A DNA stretch of 8,382 bases from Spirochaetales bacterium (GCA_028284845.1 JANQQY010000448.1:1-8382); one strand, 5' to 3'; shown: positions 1-6,324, counted from the stretch's first letter. The notes: generated from the letters alone by a model not told the origin. Made by a program: numbers and translations.

Positions 1-761
1 AGCAGGCGTTGAGTAAGCTCTGCAACACAGGCGCTCGCATACCCGTGCCGCCGGTGCTCCGGTGGCGTGTATACCGCATTGATCCTGATACCGTGAGGGG
101 TGCTGCCGGTGAAGGCGGCCATTGAGACCACCGACCCTTCTGCCTCCCAGAGGAAAACGCCCTCCTGTGACGCATCCGCGATGACCATACGGCGGACGTA
201 GCTATCGACCCGCTCCTCATCGAACTCATCCGGAACCGCTTCCTGGTAGAAGCCGGCGACAAATGCGCGCACAACGTCTGCGTCTTTGGCACTCATCGGA
301 CGGGCACCTCCAACCACAGATTCCGGGATCACCGGAGCGACACATTTATAGATCAACGTCTCCATATAGACGTCCATCCGGGAACCGGTCAGTCGGAACC
401 ACGAGGAGACGTAGTCATCGACGAACGTGCCGTCGGCATTAAAACCTCCAATCTCATCGTTGTAGATCGATCGAAGGCTATCGTTCACGCAACCGATCGT
501 CGCGCGATCCCCAGCGTGATCTGTATAGGCGATCACCACCGGAAAGGGCGGCGTTCGAACAACAACCGCACAGATGGAAGCCGCGTCCGGAACCGAGCCG
601 GTGTGAGCGATCGCCAGTAGGGGATCGTCGTGACTCCGTCCTCCAGTCGAGATTCCGGAGATGATGCCGAGGGGAAGGTTGTTCTCTGCCTCGTACTCCA
701 CCAGCACATCGCGGACGATCGCCTCGAACACATGGGGATCGGTGAATCTGGTGAAGGTCAT
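1..761 (-). CDS. GNAT family N-acetyltransferase (3' end outside window)
   Basis: Predicted acetyl-CoA-dependent N-acetyltransferase; the acceptor substrate is unknown. Translating the minus strand from ATG at 761 gives 253 intact codons, and the frame is still open at base 1, so the C-terminus is missing. The diagnostic part is near the left edge: VYTPPEHRRHGYAS (residues 230-243) carries the Arg-x-x-Gly-x-Ala acetyl-CoA pyrophosphate loop (R237, G240, A242) after the beta-4 strand, in the form typical of the VYTPPExRxxGYA subgroup of GNATs. The first roughly 130 residues are less conserved and may be a degenerate GNAT-like N-terminal half, as in other two-lobed members. The start codon overlaps the stop of the upstream DUF2007-like gene (ATGA, 758-761), which implies translational coupling and supports this start. 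It is the last visible gene of the five-gene operon. The family is confident; the specific function is not. Confidence 0.88.
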   Translation of the reverse strand, partial: MTFTRFTDPHVFEAIVRDVLVEYEAENNLPLGIISGISTGGRSHDDPLLAIAHTGSVPDAASICAVVVRTPPFPVVIAYTDHAGDRATIGCVNDSLRSIYNDEIGGFNADGTFVDDYVSSWFRLTGSRMDVYMETLIYKCVAPVIPESVVGGARPMSAKDADVVRAFVAGFYQEAVPDEFDEERVDSYVRRMVIADASQEGVFLWEAEGSVVSMAAFTGSTPHGIRINAVYTPPEHRRHGYASACVAELTQRL

Positions 762-1321
762 TGCGACGGATCGTCGCCGGATCGCGGCACGTCGAGCGGG
801 CTGAATTCGGGCGGATAGGGCGCTCGCTCTTCTCCAAAGATCCACGGCACCAGTGTCGAGACGTCGATTCCAAGAAACTCAACCTTCCCTCGGAAGTCTC
901 GAAGATGATACTTCTCGTTCCAGTAGTCTCCAATGATCCGTGCCGCATCACGAACATCTTCCTCTACGAGCAAGAGCGTGGGGAGGTTTGATCCAAAATT
1001 GGGAGCTCCGACGGTTGCTCGCGTTGCATGCCCATACCACTCGGCAGTGGGAATGCCTTCCGCGTACAAGATCGACCGGATCACAACTCGATCGGCCTGC
1101 TCAAAGATCTTCAGCTTCACCGTTTCACGGTAGCCGGAGTCGAACTTCGCGTAGAAGGCATCCGAGATTGGATCGTCACCCGCGTCTGGACCGTCCGACA
1201 CGGTTGAAGAAGGATTGTCGTTGGTCTTGGTCTCGCGACGGCGCATCCACAATGCGAGCGCGATGACAGCAATGACAGATAGAGCGATCAGTGTTGGATC
1301 CACGGGAGTAATGTACCTCAC
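758..1321 (-). CDS. Membrane-anchored DUF2007-like protein
   Basis: A 187-residue protein with one N-terminal membrane helix (about residues 10-26, rich in Ile, Ala, Leu and Val, followed by basic MRRRE), a polar low-complexity linker (about 30-50), and a small globular domain at about 68-134. That domain resembles DUF2007 (putative signal-transducing protein): KIFEQADRVVIRSILYAEGI, then a variable loop, then LLLVEEDVRDAARIIGDYW. It matches the family pattern in which a switch in position is followed by ...LLeaeGIp... and ...vpeed...A..ll. Topology by the positive-inside rule suggests a cytoplasmic C-terminal domain. The start is a GTG at 1321, 7 bases after the HIT gene stop, without a well-placed Shine-Dalgarno. 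A GTG at 1303 with GAGG 12 bases upstream is an alternative that would shorten the N-terminus by six residues. The stop overlaps the GNAT start. Function is unknown; DUF2007 members have no settled biochemical role. Confidence 0.75.
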   Translation of the reverse strand: MRYITPVDPTLIALSVIAVIALALWMRRRETKTNDNPSSTVSDGPDAGDDPISDAFYAKFDSGYRETVKLKIFEQADRVVIRSILYAEGIPTAEWYGHATRATVGAPNFGSNLPTLLLVEEDVRDAARIIGDYWNEKYHLRDFRGKVEFLGIDVSTLVPWIFGEERAPYPPEFSPLDVPRSGDDPSQ

Positions 1322-1328
1322 TTCACGG

Positions 1329-1655
1329 TTATGTGGTCTGTGTTACATAGACATGCCAATGGAGGTGGTCAGAATCCTGATACGAACCAAGATTCGTCGT
1401 GACCTTACATCGTCCATGATCGCGCTCGACATCTCGAGCGACGGCGCGAACCAGGTCCATCAGGTCTTGAAAATCCTCGGCGTCATCATCCGTGACCGAC
1501 GTCAGCGATCGAATATGCTTCCGAGGGATGACGACGATATGGACTGGGTAGCTCGGTCTTGTATGCCTAAAGGCGAGTGATCGAGGAGTGGATGCCACAA
1601 CATCAACGGGTGTGCGTCCGGAGAGGACTTCATCGGAATAGAAGTTTGATTTCAC
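1329..1655 (-). CDS. HIT domain protein (histidine-triad nucleotide-binding)
   Basis: A 108-residue member of the HIT superfamily, which binds purine nucleotides and usually hydrolyses or transfers nucleoside monophosphates. The signature is DHLHWHVYV: H97, H99 and H101 form the His-x-His-x-His triad, with H99 expected to be the nucleophile by analogy with Hint. Upstream, NFYSDEVLSGRTPV (4-17) and HTRPSYPVHIVVIPRKHI (31-48) match the conserved nucleotide-pocket strands of short bacterial HIT proteins. The length is normal for a single-domain member. The start is GTG at 1655 with GGAG seven bases upstream. The gene lies 27 bases after the LRR gene and 7 bases before the DUF2007-like gene, so it is probably co-transcribed with them. 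All triad residues are present, so activity is expected. The in vivo substrate cannot be told from sequence. Confidence 0.93.
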   Translation of the reverse strand: MKSNFYSDEVLSGRTPVDVVASTPRSLAFRHTRPSYPVHIVVIPRKHIRSLTSVTDDDAEDFQDLMDLVRAVARDVERDHGRCKVTTNLGSYQDSDHLHWHVYVTQTT

Positions 1656-1662
1656 GGTGGTA

Positions 1663-1666
1663 CTCC
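1663..1666 (-). promoter_or_regulatory. Ribosome binding site of the HIT gene, inside a small palindrome
   Basis: GGAG (minus strand) seven bases before the GTG at 1655 is what makes this GTG the likely start. It sits in the middle of a 12-base perfect palindrome, GTACTGGAGTAC (1660-1671). In RNA only a 4-bp stem with a 4-base loop could form, so any occlusion of the site would be weak. Confidence 0.5.
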
Positions 1667-1682
1667 AGTACGCTCGGCGATT

Positions 1683-2801
1683 TCACCTTGCGCTATGTGT
1701 CATCGCGCTCACGACACCGTCCTCGAACCAGATCCGGGTCTCGATGTCACCAGAACGAATGAAGGCGTCCGCGTCGGCATCCGGGACCGACACAAAGAGA
1801 ACATCTTCCATCGCCGGATCCCACGGTTCGCCGGATCGGAGGGCGTTGCGATCGCCGAAGGTTGTCATCAGCTCATCGGCTGAACTCCCATTGCGGATAC
1901 CGTTGAGAGACCACGACGTCGTGTCGTCGTAGACGGAGACAGAGTGCGGAGCACCGGTCGCCGGGTCGTAAGTCACGCCGATCGGGCCAAACCATGTGCT
2001 TATCTCGAGGCCACCTTCGAACGCGACCGCCATATAGCGCGAACACCCCCCGGCGATCTCGACGACCTCGTATGCGTTCGCTGCCTGTAGCACGTCGGTC
2101 CCTACCTCTGCAATCCGGTTCGCCCACGAGAGCGAGGCCTCGCTGTTCCAGCTATCGTACGAGACCGACGCCACTGTCTGAACTCCATTGTGTTCGATGG
2201 TCCAGTCGACGTCGTCAGCATCCCAATCGAAGACTCTATCCGTTGAGTCAAACAGCCGGGCGAGATCCGAATCGACGACTTCGCGGTTTGATGGGAGATC
2301 CGTGATCTGGGGACGAACCGCATCGCCAACATATCGAATGAATCCGGACTCCGTGAGAAAGAAGTCTACTTCTCCAAGCGCGAGATACCACTCGACCTGT
2401 TCTTGACTGAACTGCACACGCCAGTCGGAGAGGTAGAGCGTCCTCAGATCCGGAAGTGTTACAAGCGGAGCGATATCGGTGAGGGTGACAGAGCCAAGGT
2501 CGAGATGATAGAGCCGGGGCAACCCGGAAAGGGGCTCGATACTCTCGATTGGATTGAAAGAAAGGTCGAGTTCTCGCAACGCGCGCATATGCTCAATGCC
2601 CGCTATCGACCCGATGCCGGAGCGGTCGACTCTGAGCTCGGTCGCACTCCGAAGCGCATCAAGGTCGTCCGGTGAGCTTCCCGTCTCCGATTCAAAGGCT
2701 CTTCTGAAGTTCTCGTCTTCTATAAACTCCTGCCCCAGAACCCCGACAGGTGCCAAGATGCAGACGACCACAACGGCGACAACCCTGATAAAAGCTCTCA
2801 T
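1683..2801 (-). CDS. Secreted leucine-rich repeat protein
   Basis: A 372-residue exported protein. Residues 1-23 form a signal peptide: MR and R6, then a hydrophobic AVVVVCILAPVGV core and a VLG|QE cleavage site. There is no lipobox cysteine next to the cleavage site. Residues 24-49 (FIEDENFRRAFESETG...) resemble the cap that precedes internalin-type repeats. About three to four 22-residue LRRs follow (about 53-127), for example LRELDLSFNPIESIEPLSGL and LRTLYLSDW. The C-terminal roughly 240 residues carry no repeats; GIRNGSSADELMTTFG (301-316) recalls the short module seen in some secreted or inhibitor-type proteins, but this is only a resemblance. A longer in-frame ATG exists at 2828; 2801 is chosen because GGAGG lies five bases upstream and the signal peptide then starts correctly. 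It lies 59 bases after the VWA lipoprotein gene. The likely role is protein-protein contact outside the cytoplasmic membrane; the partner is unknown. Confidence 0.85.
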   Translation of the reverse strand: MRAFIRVVAVVVVCILAPVGVLGQEFIEDENFRRAFESETGSSPDDLDALRSATELRVDRSGIGSIAGIEHMRALRELDLSFNPIESIEPLSGLPRLYHLDLGSVTLTDIAPLVTLPDLRTLYLSDWRVQFSQEQVEWYLALGEVDFFLTESGFIRYVGDAVRPQITDLPSNREVVDSDLARLFDSTDRVFDWDADDVDWTIEHNGVQTVASVSYDSWNSEASLSWANRIAEVGTDVLQAANAYEVVEIAGGCSRYMAVAFEGGLEISTWFGPIGVTYDPATGAPHSVSVYDDTTSWSLNGIRNGSSADELMTTFGDRNALRSGEPWDPAMEDVLFVSVPDADADAFIRSGDIETRIWFEDGVVSAMTHSAR

Positions 2802-2804
2802 CCA

Positions 2805-2811
2805 CTCCTCC
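2805..2811 (-). promoter_or_regulatory. Ribosome binding site of the LRR gene
   Basis: GGAGGAG on the minus strand, with GGAGG five bases before the ATG at 2801. It decides the start over the upstream in-frame ATG at 2828, which has no such site and would put nine extra residues before the signal peptide. Confidence 0.75.
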
Positions 2812-2860
2812 GTTCCAAGCATGATCAAAGCTACTGACCCTCACCACAGCTCTGTGCCGG

Positions 2861-3535
2861 CTAGTCCAGGATGGTGCTCCACGGAAGGGTCGCTACATCC
2901 GCAAACGCTGTGAGTTCGTACATGTCTCCGTCCGTGTCTGAGGGTAGGCACGAGTAGTAAATCGACGAGTAGCCGTCGCCGATACCAACCACGATCACCC
3001 TGATTCCTCGCGACTTCAGATCGTTCTCCAGCGGGCAAATGTCGATCGGGCCGCTGGTCCCGAACGGCCGCCCATCCACGAGAAGAAGGATGACTTGCTC
3101 TCGTGAACTCGCGCCGGCGTCGCCGTCGTATGCAGCAATGACATCGTTCAGTGCCAGATCAACCCGTGTCCATCCGGTCGGCTTCATGAGAGCGCGGATG
3201 GCGTCCAGGAGGCCGTCACTCGTCGCGCTGGTATACGACTGCAGCGCAAAACTGCCGCCATGGTTCGATGCGTCGGCGAAGACGTTGACCGCGAGGCGGA
3301 TCGAGTCGTCTACATTGAGAGCGGATCGCAGCCCGGATGCGATACCGTCGGTCATATCTTCAAACTGGGGATCGGTCACGGATCCGGATCCATCAATCAG
3401 AACTGACAGATCGAGTTCTCGGGGTACGTAATCCGGGGGGTCGGTACCCGCGGGACCAGCGCCCAGTTCACACCCAGCAAACACCATCAGCGCCGTGAGC
3501 ACAGTCACGACGATCGAACCGTAGCGTCGAATCAT
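2861..3535 (-). CDS. VWA-domain lipoprotein
   Basis: A 224-residue exported protein with a von Willebrand factor A domain, a fold used for metal-dependent adhesion or complex assembly. Residues 1-22 are a lipoprotein signal: MIRR, a hydrophobic stretch, and the lipobox-like VFAGC with C22 as the lipidated cysteine. A short Gly/Pro/Asp linker leads to the VWA domain at about 41-224. The MIDAS metal site looks complete: DGSGS (D48, S50, S52), T123 in GWTRVDLAL, and D154 in LLLVDGRP. C167 and C196 could form a disulfide in the extracytoplasmic space. At about 180 residues the VWA domain is of normal size and ends with the protein, so there is no further domain. The start ATG at 3535 is preceded by GGAGG four bases upstream. 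It is the first gene of the minus-strand operon and lies behind a promoter-like region with a palindrome. The ligand is unknown. Confidence 0.9.
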   Translation of the reverse strand: MIRRYGSIVVTVLTALMVFAGCELGAGPAGTDPPDYVPRELDLSVLIDGSGSVTDPQFEDMTDGIASGLRSALNVDDSIRLAVNVFADASNHGGSFALQSYTSATSDGLLDAIRALMKPTGWTRVDLALNDVIAAYDGDAGASSREQVILLLVDGRPFGTSGPIDICPLENDLKSRGIRVIVVGIGDGYSSIYYSCLPSDTDGDMYELTAFADVATLPWSTILD

Positions 3536-3539
3536 TTTG

Positions 3540-3544
3540 CCTCC
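3540..3544 (-). promoter_or_regulatory. Ribosome binding site of the VWA lipoprotein gene
   Basis: GGAGG on the minus strand, four bases before the ATG at 3535. It supports this start and the lipoprotein signal peptide that follows. Confidence 0.75.
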
Positions 3545-3565
3545 AGCCGTATCAAGACGCGGATG

Positions 3566-3595
3566 ATTCTATCCCGCTGCTCCAGCGTGGAGCAA
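3566..3595 (-). promoter_or_regulatory. Candidate promoter of the VWA-LRR-HIT-DUF2007-GNAT operon
   Basis: On the minus strand, TAGAAT (3571-3566; five of six consensus bases) is an extended match to a sigma-70 -10 box. TTGCTC (3595-3590), 18 bases upstream, shares only TTG with the -35 consensus. A start of transcription near 3559 would give a leader of about 24 bases containing the GGAGG at 3544-3540, a sensible layout. The -35 element and spacer are overlaid by the 3578-3594 palindrome. Confidence 0.4.
3578..3594. repeat. Perfect inverted repeat in divergent promoter region (possible operator)
   Basis: TGCTCCA-GCG-TGGAGCA: two perfectly complementary 7-base arms around a 3-base spacer, in the 86-base gap between the divergent VWA lipoprotein and GNAT genes. 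It covers the putative -35 and spacer of the minus-strand promoter, where a dimeric repressor would be expected to bind. No T-tract follows on either strand, so a terminator is unlikely. No regulator gene is present in the window. Confidence 0.45.
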
Positions 3596-3621
3596 TTCGG
3601 AACGGGCGAGGCGACCTCTAC

Positions 3622-4080
3622 ATGTCGCGGAGTTGGTATAGTCGGGTGATGGATGAAGACTTCACCTACGTGAACTCGCCACCGGAGGTTCCGGAGTATC
3701 TGGAGCTACGACGCTCCGTGGGCTTCTCTCCGAGGAGCGAGGAGGCGGCGCGGCGTGGGCTCCCGGGATCACTCTGGGCGATCACTGTTCGGGCCCGCGA
3801 CGGTCGAGCTGTTGGGATGGCGCGCGTTGTGGGTGATGGGGGGTGTTCCTATCTTGTCGTCGATGTGATCGTGAGCCCGGACGTTCAGCGGAGGGGCATT
3901 GGATCTGAGTTGATGCGCCGGCTCGACTCCTGGATCGATCGCGAGGTCCCGGACGGTGCAATGATCAGTCTGCTGGCCGATGCTCCCGGTCGCAAGCTCT
4001 ACGAACACCACGGTTTTGCGTATACGGCACCCGAGTCGCTTGCGATGAAACGACTCGTCGATCGACGCGCACAGAACTGA
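3622..4080 (+). CDS. Small GNAT family N-acetyltransferase
   Basis: A 152-residue single-domain acetyltransferase (143 residues if the ATG at 3649 is used). The GNAT core is clear: a beta-4 strand, SYLVVDVIVSPDVQ, runs into the acetyl-CoA loop QRRGIGSELM (R90, G92 and G94 counted from 3622). ADAPGRKLYEHHGF (120-132) is the usual C-terminal alpha-4/beta-6 element with a conserved Tyr. The N-terminal MDEDFTYVNSPPEVPEYLELRRSVGF matches a group of small GNATs that begin with a Y..LR..VGW-type helix, which favours ATG 3649. Neither start has a good Shine-Dalgarno. A TATAGT at 3637-3642 would place the transcription start almost on ATG 3649 and suggests a leaderless message. The gene is divergent from the VWA operon and convergent with the MFS gene, 31 bases away. 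The acceptor substrate is unknown. Confidence 0.9.
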   Translation: MSRSWYSRVMDEDFTYVNSPPEVPEYLELRRSVGFSPRSEEAARRGLPGSLWAITVRARDGRAVGMARVVGDGGCSYLVVDVIVSPDVQRRGIGSELMRRLDSWIDREVPDGAMISLLADAPGRKLYEHHGFAYTAPESLAMKRLVDRRAQN

Positions 4081-4111
4081 TCCGTCAGGAAGGGATCGCC
4101 AGTTACGGTGT

Positions 4112-5245
4112 TCAACTGCGGGTCAACGATAGAATGGCGAGAAGGCCGGCCGCGACGAAGAGCGCGCCTCCACCCCAGAAGACGACATTCGACTGTGTGT
4201 ACTCAATGCCCGTCCACCCCAAGATCGGACCTGCTGCTGATCCGAGGTCCATGGCGGTAACGAGGTTCGCATAGGTCTTTGTACTCGCGACTGCTCCCTG
4301 AGCCTCAACGGCGAGTCGAGCAATCGCTGCGCCTAAGAAGAACAGGACCACGAGGAGGACAAGAAGCACACCGTCTGAGACGGCCACACCTACCAGGGCG
4401 AAACCGGCGACCAGGAATGCGACCACCTGAATCGGTAGCGATCCAAAACGATCAATCAAGAGACCAAAAGCCGGCGATCCGGCCGCATTGATGACGTACT
4501 GGGAGGCGAGAAGCACGCCGCTGATGGTGGTGACCCCAACGGCCATCGTTCCAATAGAAACGGAGTCTCCGAACCTCGCGCGGATGAGAAACCCGAGCGT
4601 CGACATGATGATACCGGGACCAACAAAGGAGACGATGAATCCTCGAACCGTCAGCAGGAACATCCCGACGGAGCGGAGAGCAGTTCCGCCCTGGCTCTCG
4701 CGAAGCCGTCTTGGAGCCCGACGTTGGCCGAAGACCGCAACGGGCAGGGCCGCAAGTGATACCGCGGCGGCTAGGAGAAAGCTCATACGAATCCCAAACG
4801 AGTCGAAAAGGAAGCCCGCGAGCGCCGTCCCAAGAATGAGGCCAACGTGCACGATCCCGGTGTACAGACCCATGAGGCGGCCGGTTCGGTTCTCTCCGGC
4901 AACGGTCACCGTTGTCATCGTCCCGGTGTGGCGAATGAATGACCAACAGATACCCCAGGTGATCCGCAAGCCAAGAAGTGCGACAAATCCGGGAGCGAAT
5001 GCATAGGCGACGGCAATGACCGACCCACAGAGGAGCACCGCGGGAAAGATGACTCGGGCGTTGTGGCGTCGCAGCAGGCGTTCGGCAATCCGATTGGTGA
5101 GAAGCCGAATCCAGCGATTGGCCGAAAGAAGGATGCCGACTTGAAGGGCACTGAGCCCGATGCCGACAAAGTGGACCGGAAGGATGACGTACATCGCCAT
5201 GTCGCCAAAGAGGGAGAGCGCGACAGCGAGTCCGACACCAACCAC
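4112..5245 (-). CDS. MFS transporter
   Basis: A 377-residue major facilitator superfamily permease of the cytoplasmic membrane with about 11-12 hydrophobic helices in two halves. The halves are separated by a basic cytoplasmic loop at about 173-192 (QRRAPRRLRES). Loop 2-3 motif A is degenerate in the first half (ANRWIRLLTNRIAERLLRR, 42-60) and clearer in the second (GLLIDRFGS, 261-269). The start is uncertain: GTG at 5245 has no visible Shine-Dalgarno. No ATG lies upstream in frame before a stop codon near 5305, and the first internal ATG (residue 16) would cut into helix 1. The length is on the short side for the family (usually about 390-420), consistent with a truncated N-terminal tail. 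It lies 53 bases downstream of the DUF402-deaminase gene on the same strand, so an operon is likely. It is probably a drug/metabolite efflux or uptake carrier; the substrate is unknown. Confidence 0.9.
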   Translation of the reverse strand: MVGVGLAVALSLFGDMAMYVILPVHFVGIGLSALQVGILLSANRWIRLLTNRIAERLLRRHNARVIFPAVLLCGSVIAVAYAFAPGFVALLGLRITWGICWSFIRHTGTMTTVTVAGENRTGRLMGLYTGIVHVGLILGTALAGFLFDSFGIRMSFLLAAAVSLAALPVAVFGQRRAPRRLRESQGGTALRSVGMFLLTVRGFIVSFVGPGIIMSTLGFLIRARFGDSVSIGTMAVGVTTISGVLLASQYVINAAGSPAFGLLIDRFGSLPIQVVAFLVAGFALVGVAVSDGVLLVLLVVLFFLGAAIARLAVEAQGAVASTKTYANLVTAMDLGSAAGPILGWTGIEYTQSNVVFWGGGALFVAAGLLAILSLTRS

Positions 5246-5298
5246 GACAGTTGATTCGGGACGGCCTGTTTTATGTGATTCGGCTCCGGATGCGTCCG

Positions 5299-6324
5299 TC
5301 AGTCAGCCTCCTGCAATGGATCTGTACTCCGGTGCTGAGCGTGATGGTGCCTCAAATGCCTATCGAGCTTTGCTTCGATTGGGAAATCCATAAACACCTG
5401 AGTACCCTCCTCCTCGAGCAGAGGGCCGATGACGGGCACACGTGTCACACCAGAGTTGATGAGCCAGGCTGCCGCGGGTTTGGGCCGCCCGCCGGAGAGC
5501 GACTGGAGCGTCCGCTGTGAGACGGAAAACACCACCTCCCCAATCCTCGAACACAGAATGGCCCCCGCGCTCATAATGCAGGGCTCCGTATTTGTGTAGA
5601 GCGTCATGGAAGAGAGCTCGAATACACCATGGGAAGAGCAGTAGTCGCTGATCAATGCGAGCTCGGCAAGGCGAGTAGGATCCGAGCGTCGGACCGAGTC
5701 ATCAAGCGAATGCGCGACAACCGTGTCGTCTTTCACCAGGAGCGCAGCGAACGGATCGCCGCCGGATTCGGCGGCTTCTCGCGCGAGCTGGTTCACCCTT
5801 CGCACGAACGGATATCGGTTGGTATGCAACCCGTTCTTCACGACACCCTGACCCGGCTTCCGGGGAATGTGGGAGATAGCCTTGGGCGGGAAGTCGACGG
5901 ATCGGTGGATGTGCGTGTCTACGAAGCGTTGAGCCAACCGCAGAGCAAAGGTGACGTCTGATAGCGGCGGCGGCTCCCTCTCAACGACGTCGGCAAGATC
6001 GTCGAGATCGATCACGCGATAGGTGGGTCCATCGGCTTCGATGATGAAGTCGATCCACAGATCCTCGAGTGCAATGGTGCCCTCCTTCTCCGTGACCCGA
6101 ATGACGTCGACGTACCAAGCCTTGTCAAAATGGCCAAACTCGTAGACGAGTTTGACGTGCTCGTCGAGCAGTGCAAAGTGACGAGAGATTTCCTCACGGA
6201 CCGGATTGCGGTAGTCGAACCAGGCAACGCGTCCCTGCTTGAACCCATCAATCACCCCCAGCCGGGATTCGATCGTGATCTGTTGCGCGTCGCTCGATTG
6301 ATCCATGCAAAGAGATCGTACCAT
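5299..6324 (-). CDS. DUF402 domain fused to a CDA-fold nucleoside deaminase-like domain
   Basis: A 341-residue two-domain protein (numbered from ATG 6324; ATG 6306 is an alternative). Residues about 15-140 resemble DUF402, the fold of the FomD and Ntdp nucleotide hydrolases: WYVDVIRV (70-77), then LEDLWIDFIIEADG (86-99) and YRVIDLDDL (102-110), with acidic residues D88, D92, D106, D108 and D109 in the positions where the family binds metal. Residues about 172-290 are a cytidine/guanine/tRNA-adenosine deaminase-type domain: an N-terminal helix, DPFAALLVKDD (190-200), DPTRLAEL (215-222), LYTNTEPCIMSAGAI (242-256) and IGEVVFSVS. The catalytic Glu is E221 and the first Cys is C249. The expected His of (H/C)AE is L219 and the second Cys of PCxxC is S252, so zinc binding is probably lost or altered. 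The basic tail RHLRHHHAQHR (322-332) is His-rich. It is probably co-transcribed with the MFS gene. The fold assignments are by motif recognition and the activity is uncertain. Confidence 0.82.
   Translation of the reverse strand: MVRSLCMDQSSDAQQITIESRLGVIDGFKQGRVAWFDYRNPVREEISRHFALLDEHVKLVYEFGHFDKAWYVDVIRVTEKEGTIALEDLWIDFIIEADGPTYRVIDLDDLADVVEREPPPLSDVTFALRLAQRFVDTHIHRSVDFPPKAISHIPRKPGQGVVKNGLHTNRYPFVRRVNQLAREAAESGGDPFAALLVKDDTVVAHSLDDSVRRSDPTRLAELALISDYCSSHGVFELSSMTLYTNTEPCIMSAGAILCSRIGEVVFSVSQRTLQSLSGGRPKPAAAWLINSGVTRVPVIGPLLEEEGTQVFMDFPIEAKLDRHLRHHHAQHRSTDPLQEAD

Noticed and set aside
478..957. 159-codon minus-strand frame overlapping the GNAT and DUF2007-like genes
   Set aside because: It spans the junction of two well-supported genes in another frame, and its translation is Arg/Ser-rich noise.
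2845..2856. CACAG-CT-CTGTG palindrome just after the VWA lipoprotein stop
   Set aside because: The 2-base loop leaves at most a 4-bp stem, and no T-tract follows. It is too weak for a terminator or attenuator, and the downstream gene has its own good ribosome binding site.
4079..4097. GATCC...GGATC inverted repeat between the convergent small GNAT and MFS genes, possible bidirectional terminator
   Set aside because: Only 5 bp of stem with a 9-base loop, and no T-run on either strand. GATCC is also a very common word in this sequence.
4488..5006. 172-codon open frame on the plus strand opposite the MFS gene
   Set aside because: Mirror of a high-GC coding strand. Its composition (Arg, Pro, Thr and Met in odd runs) matches no domain, and the opposite frame is a clear membrane transporter.
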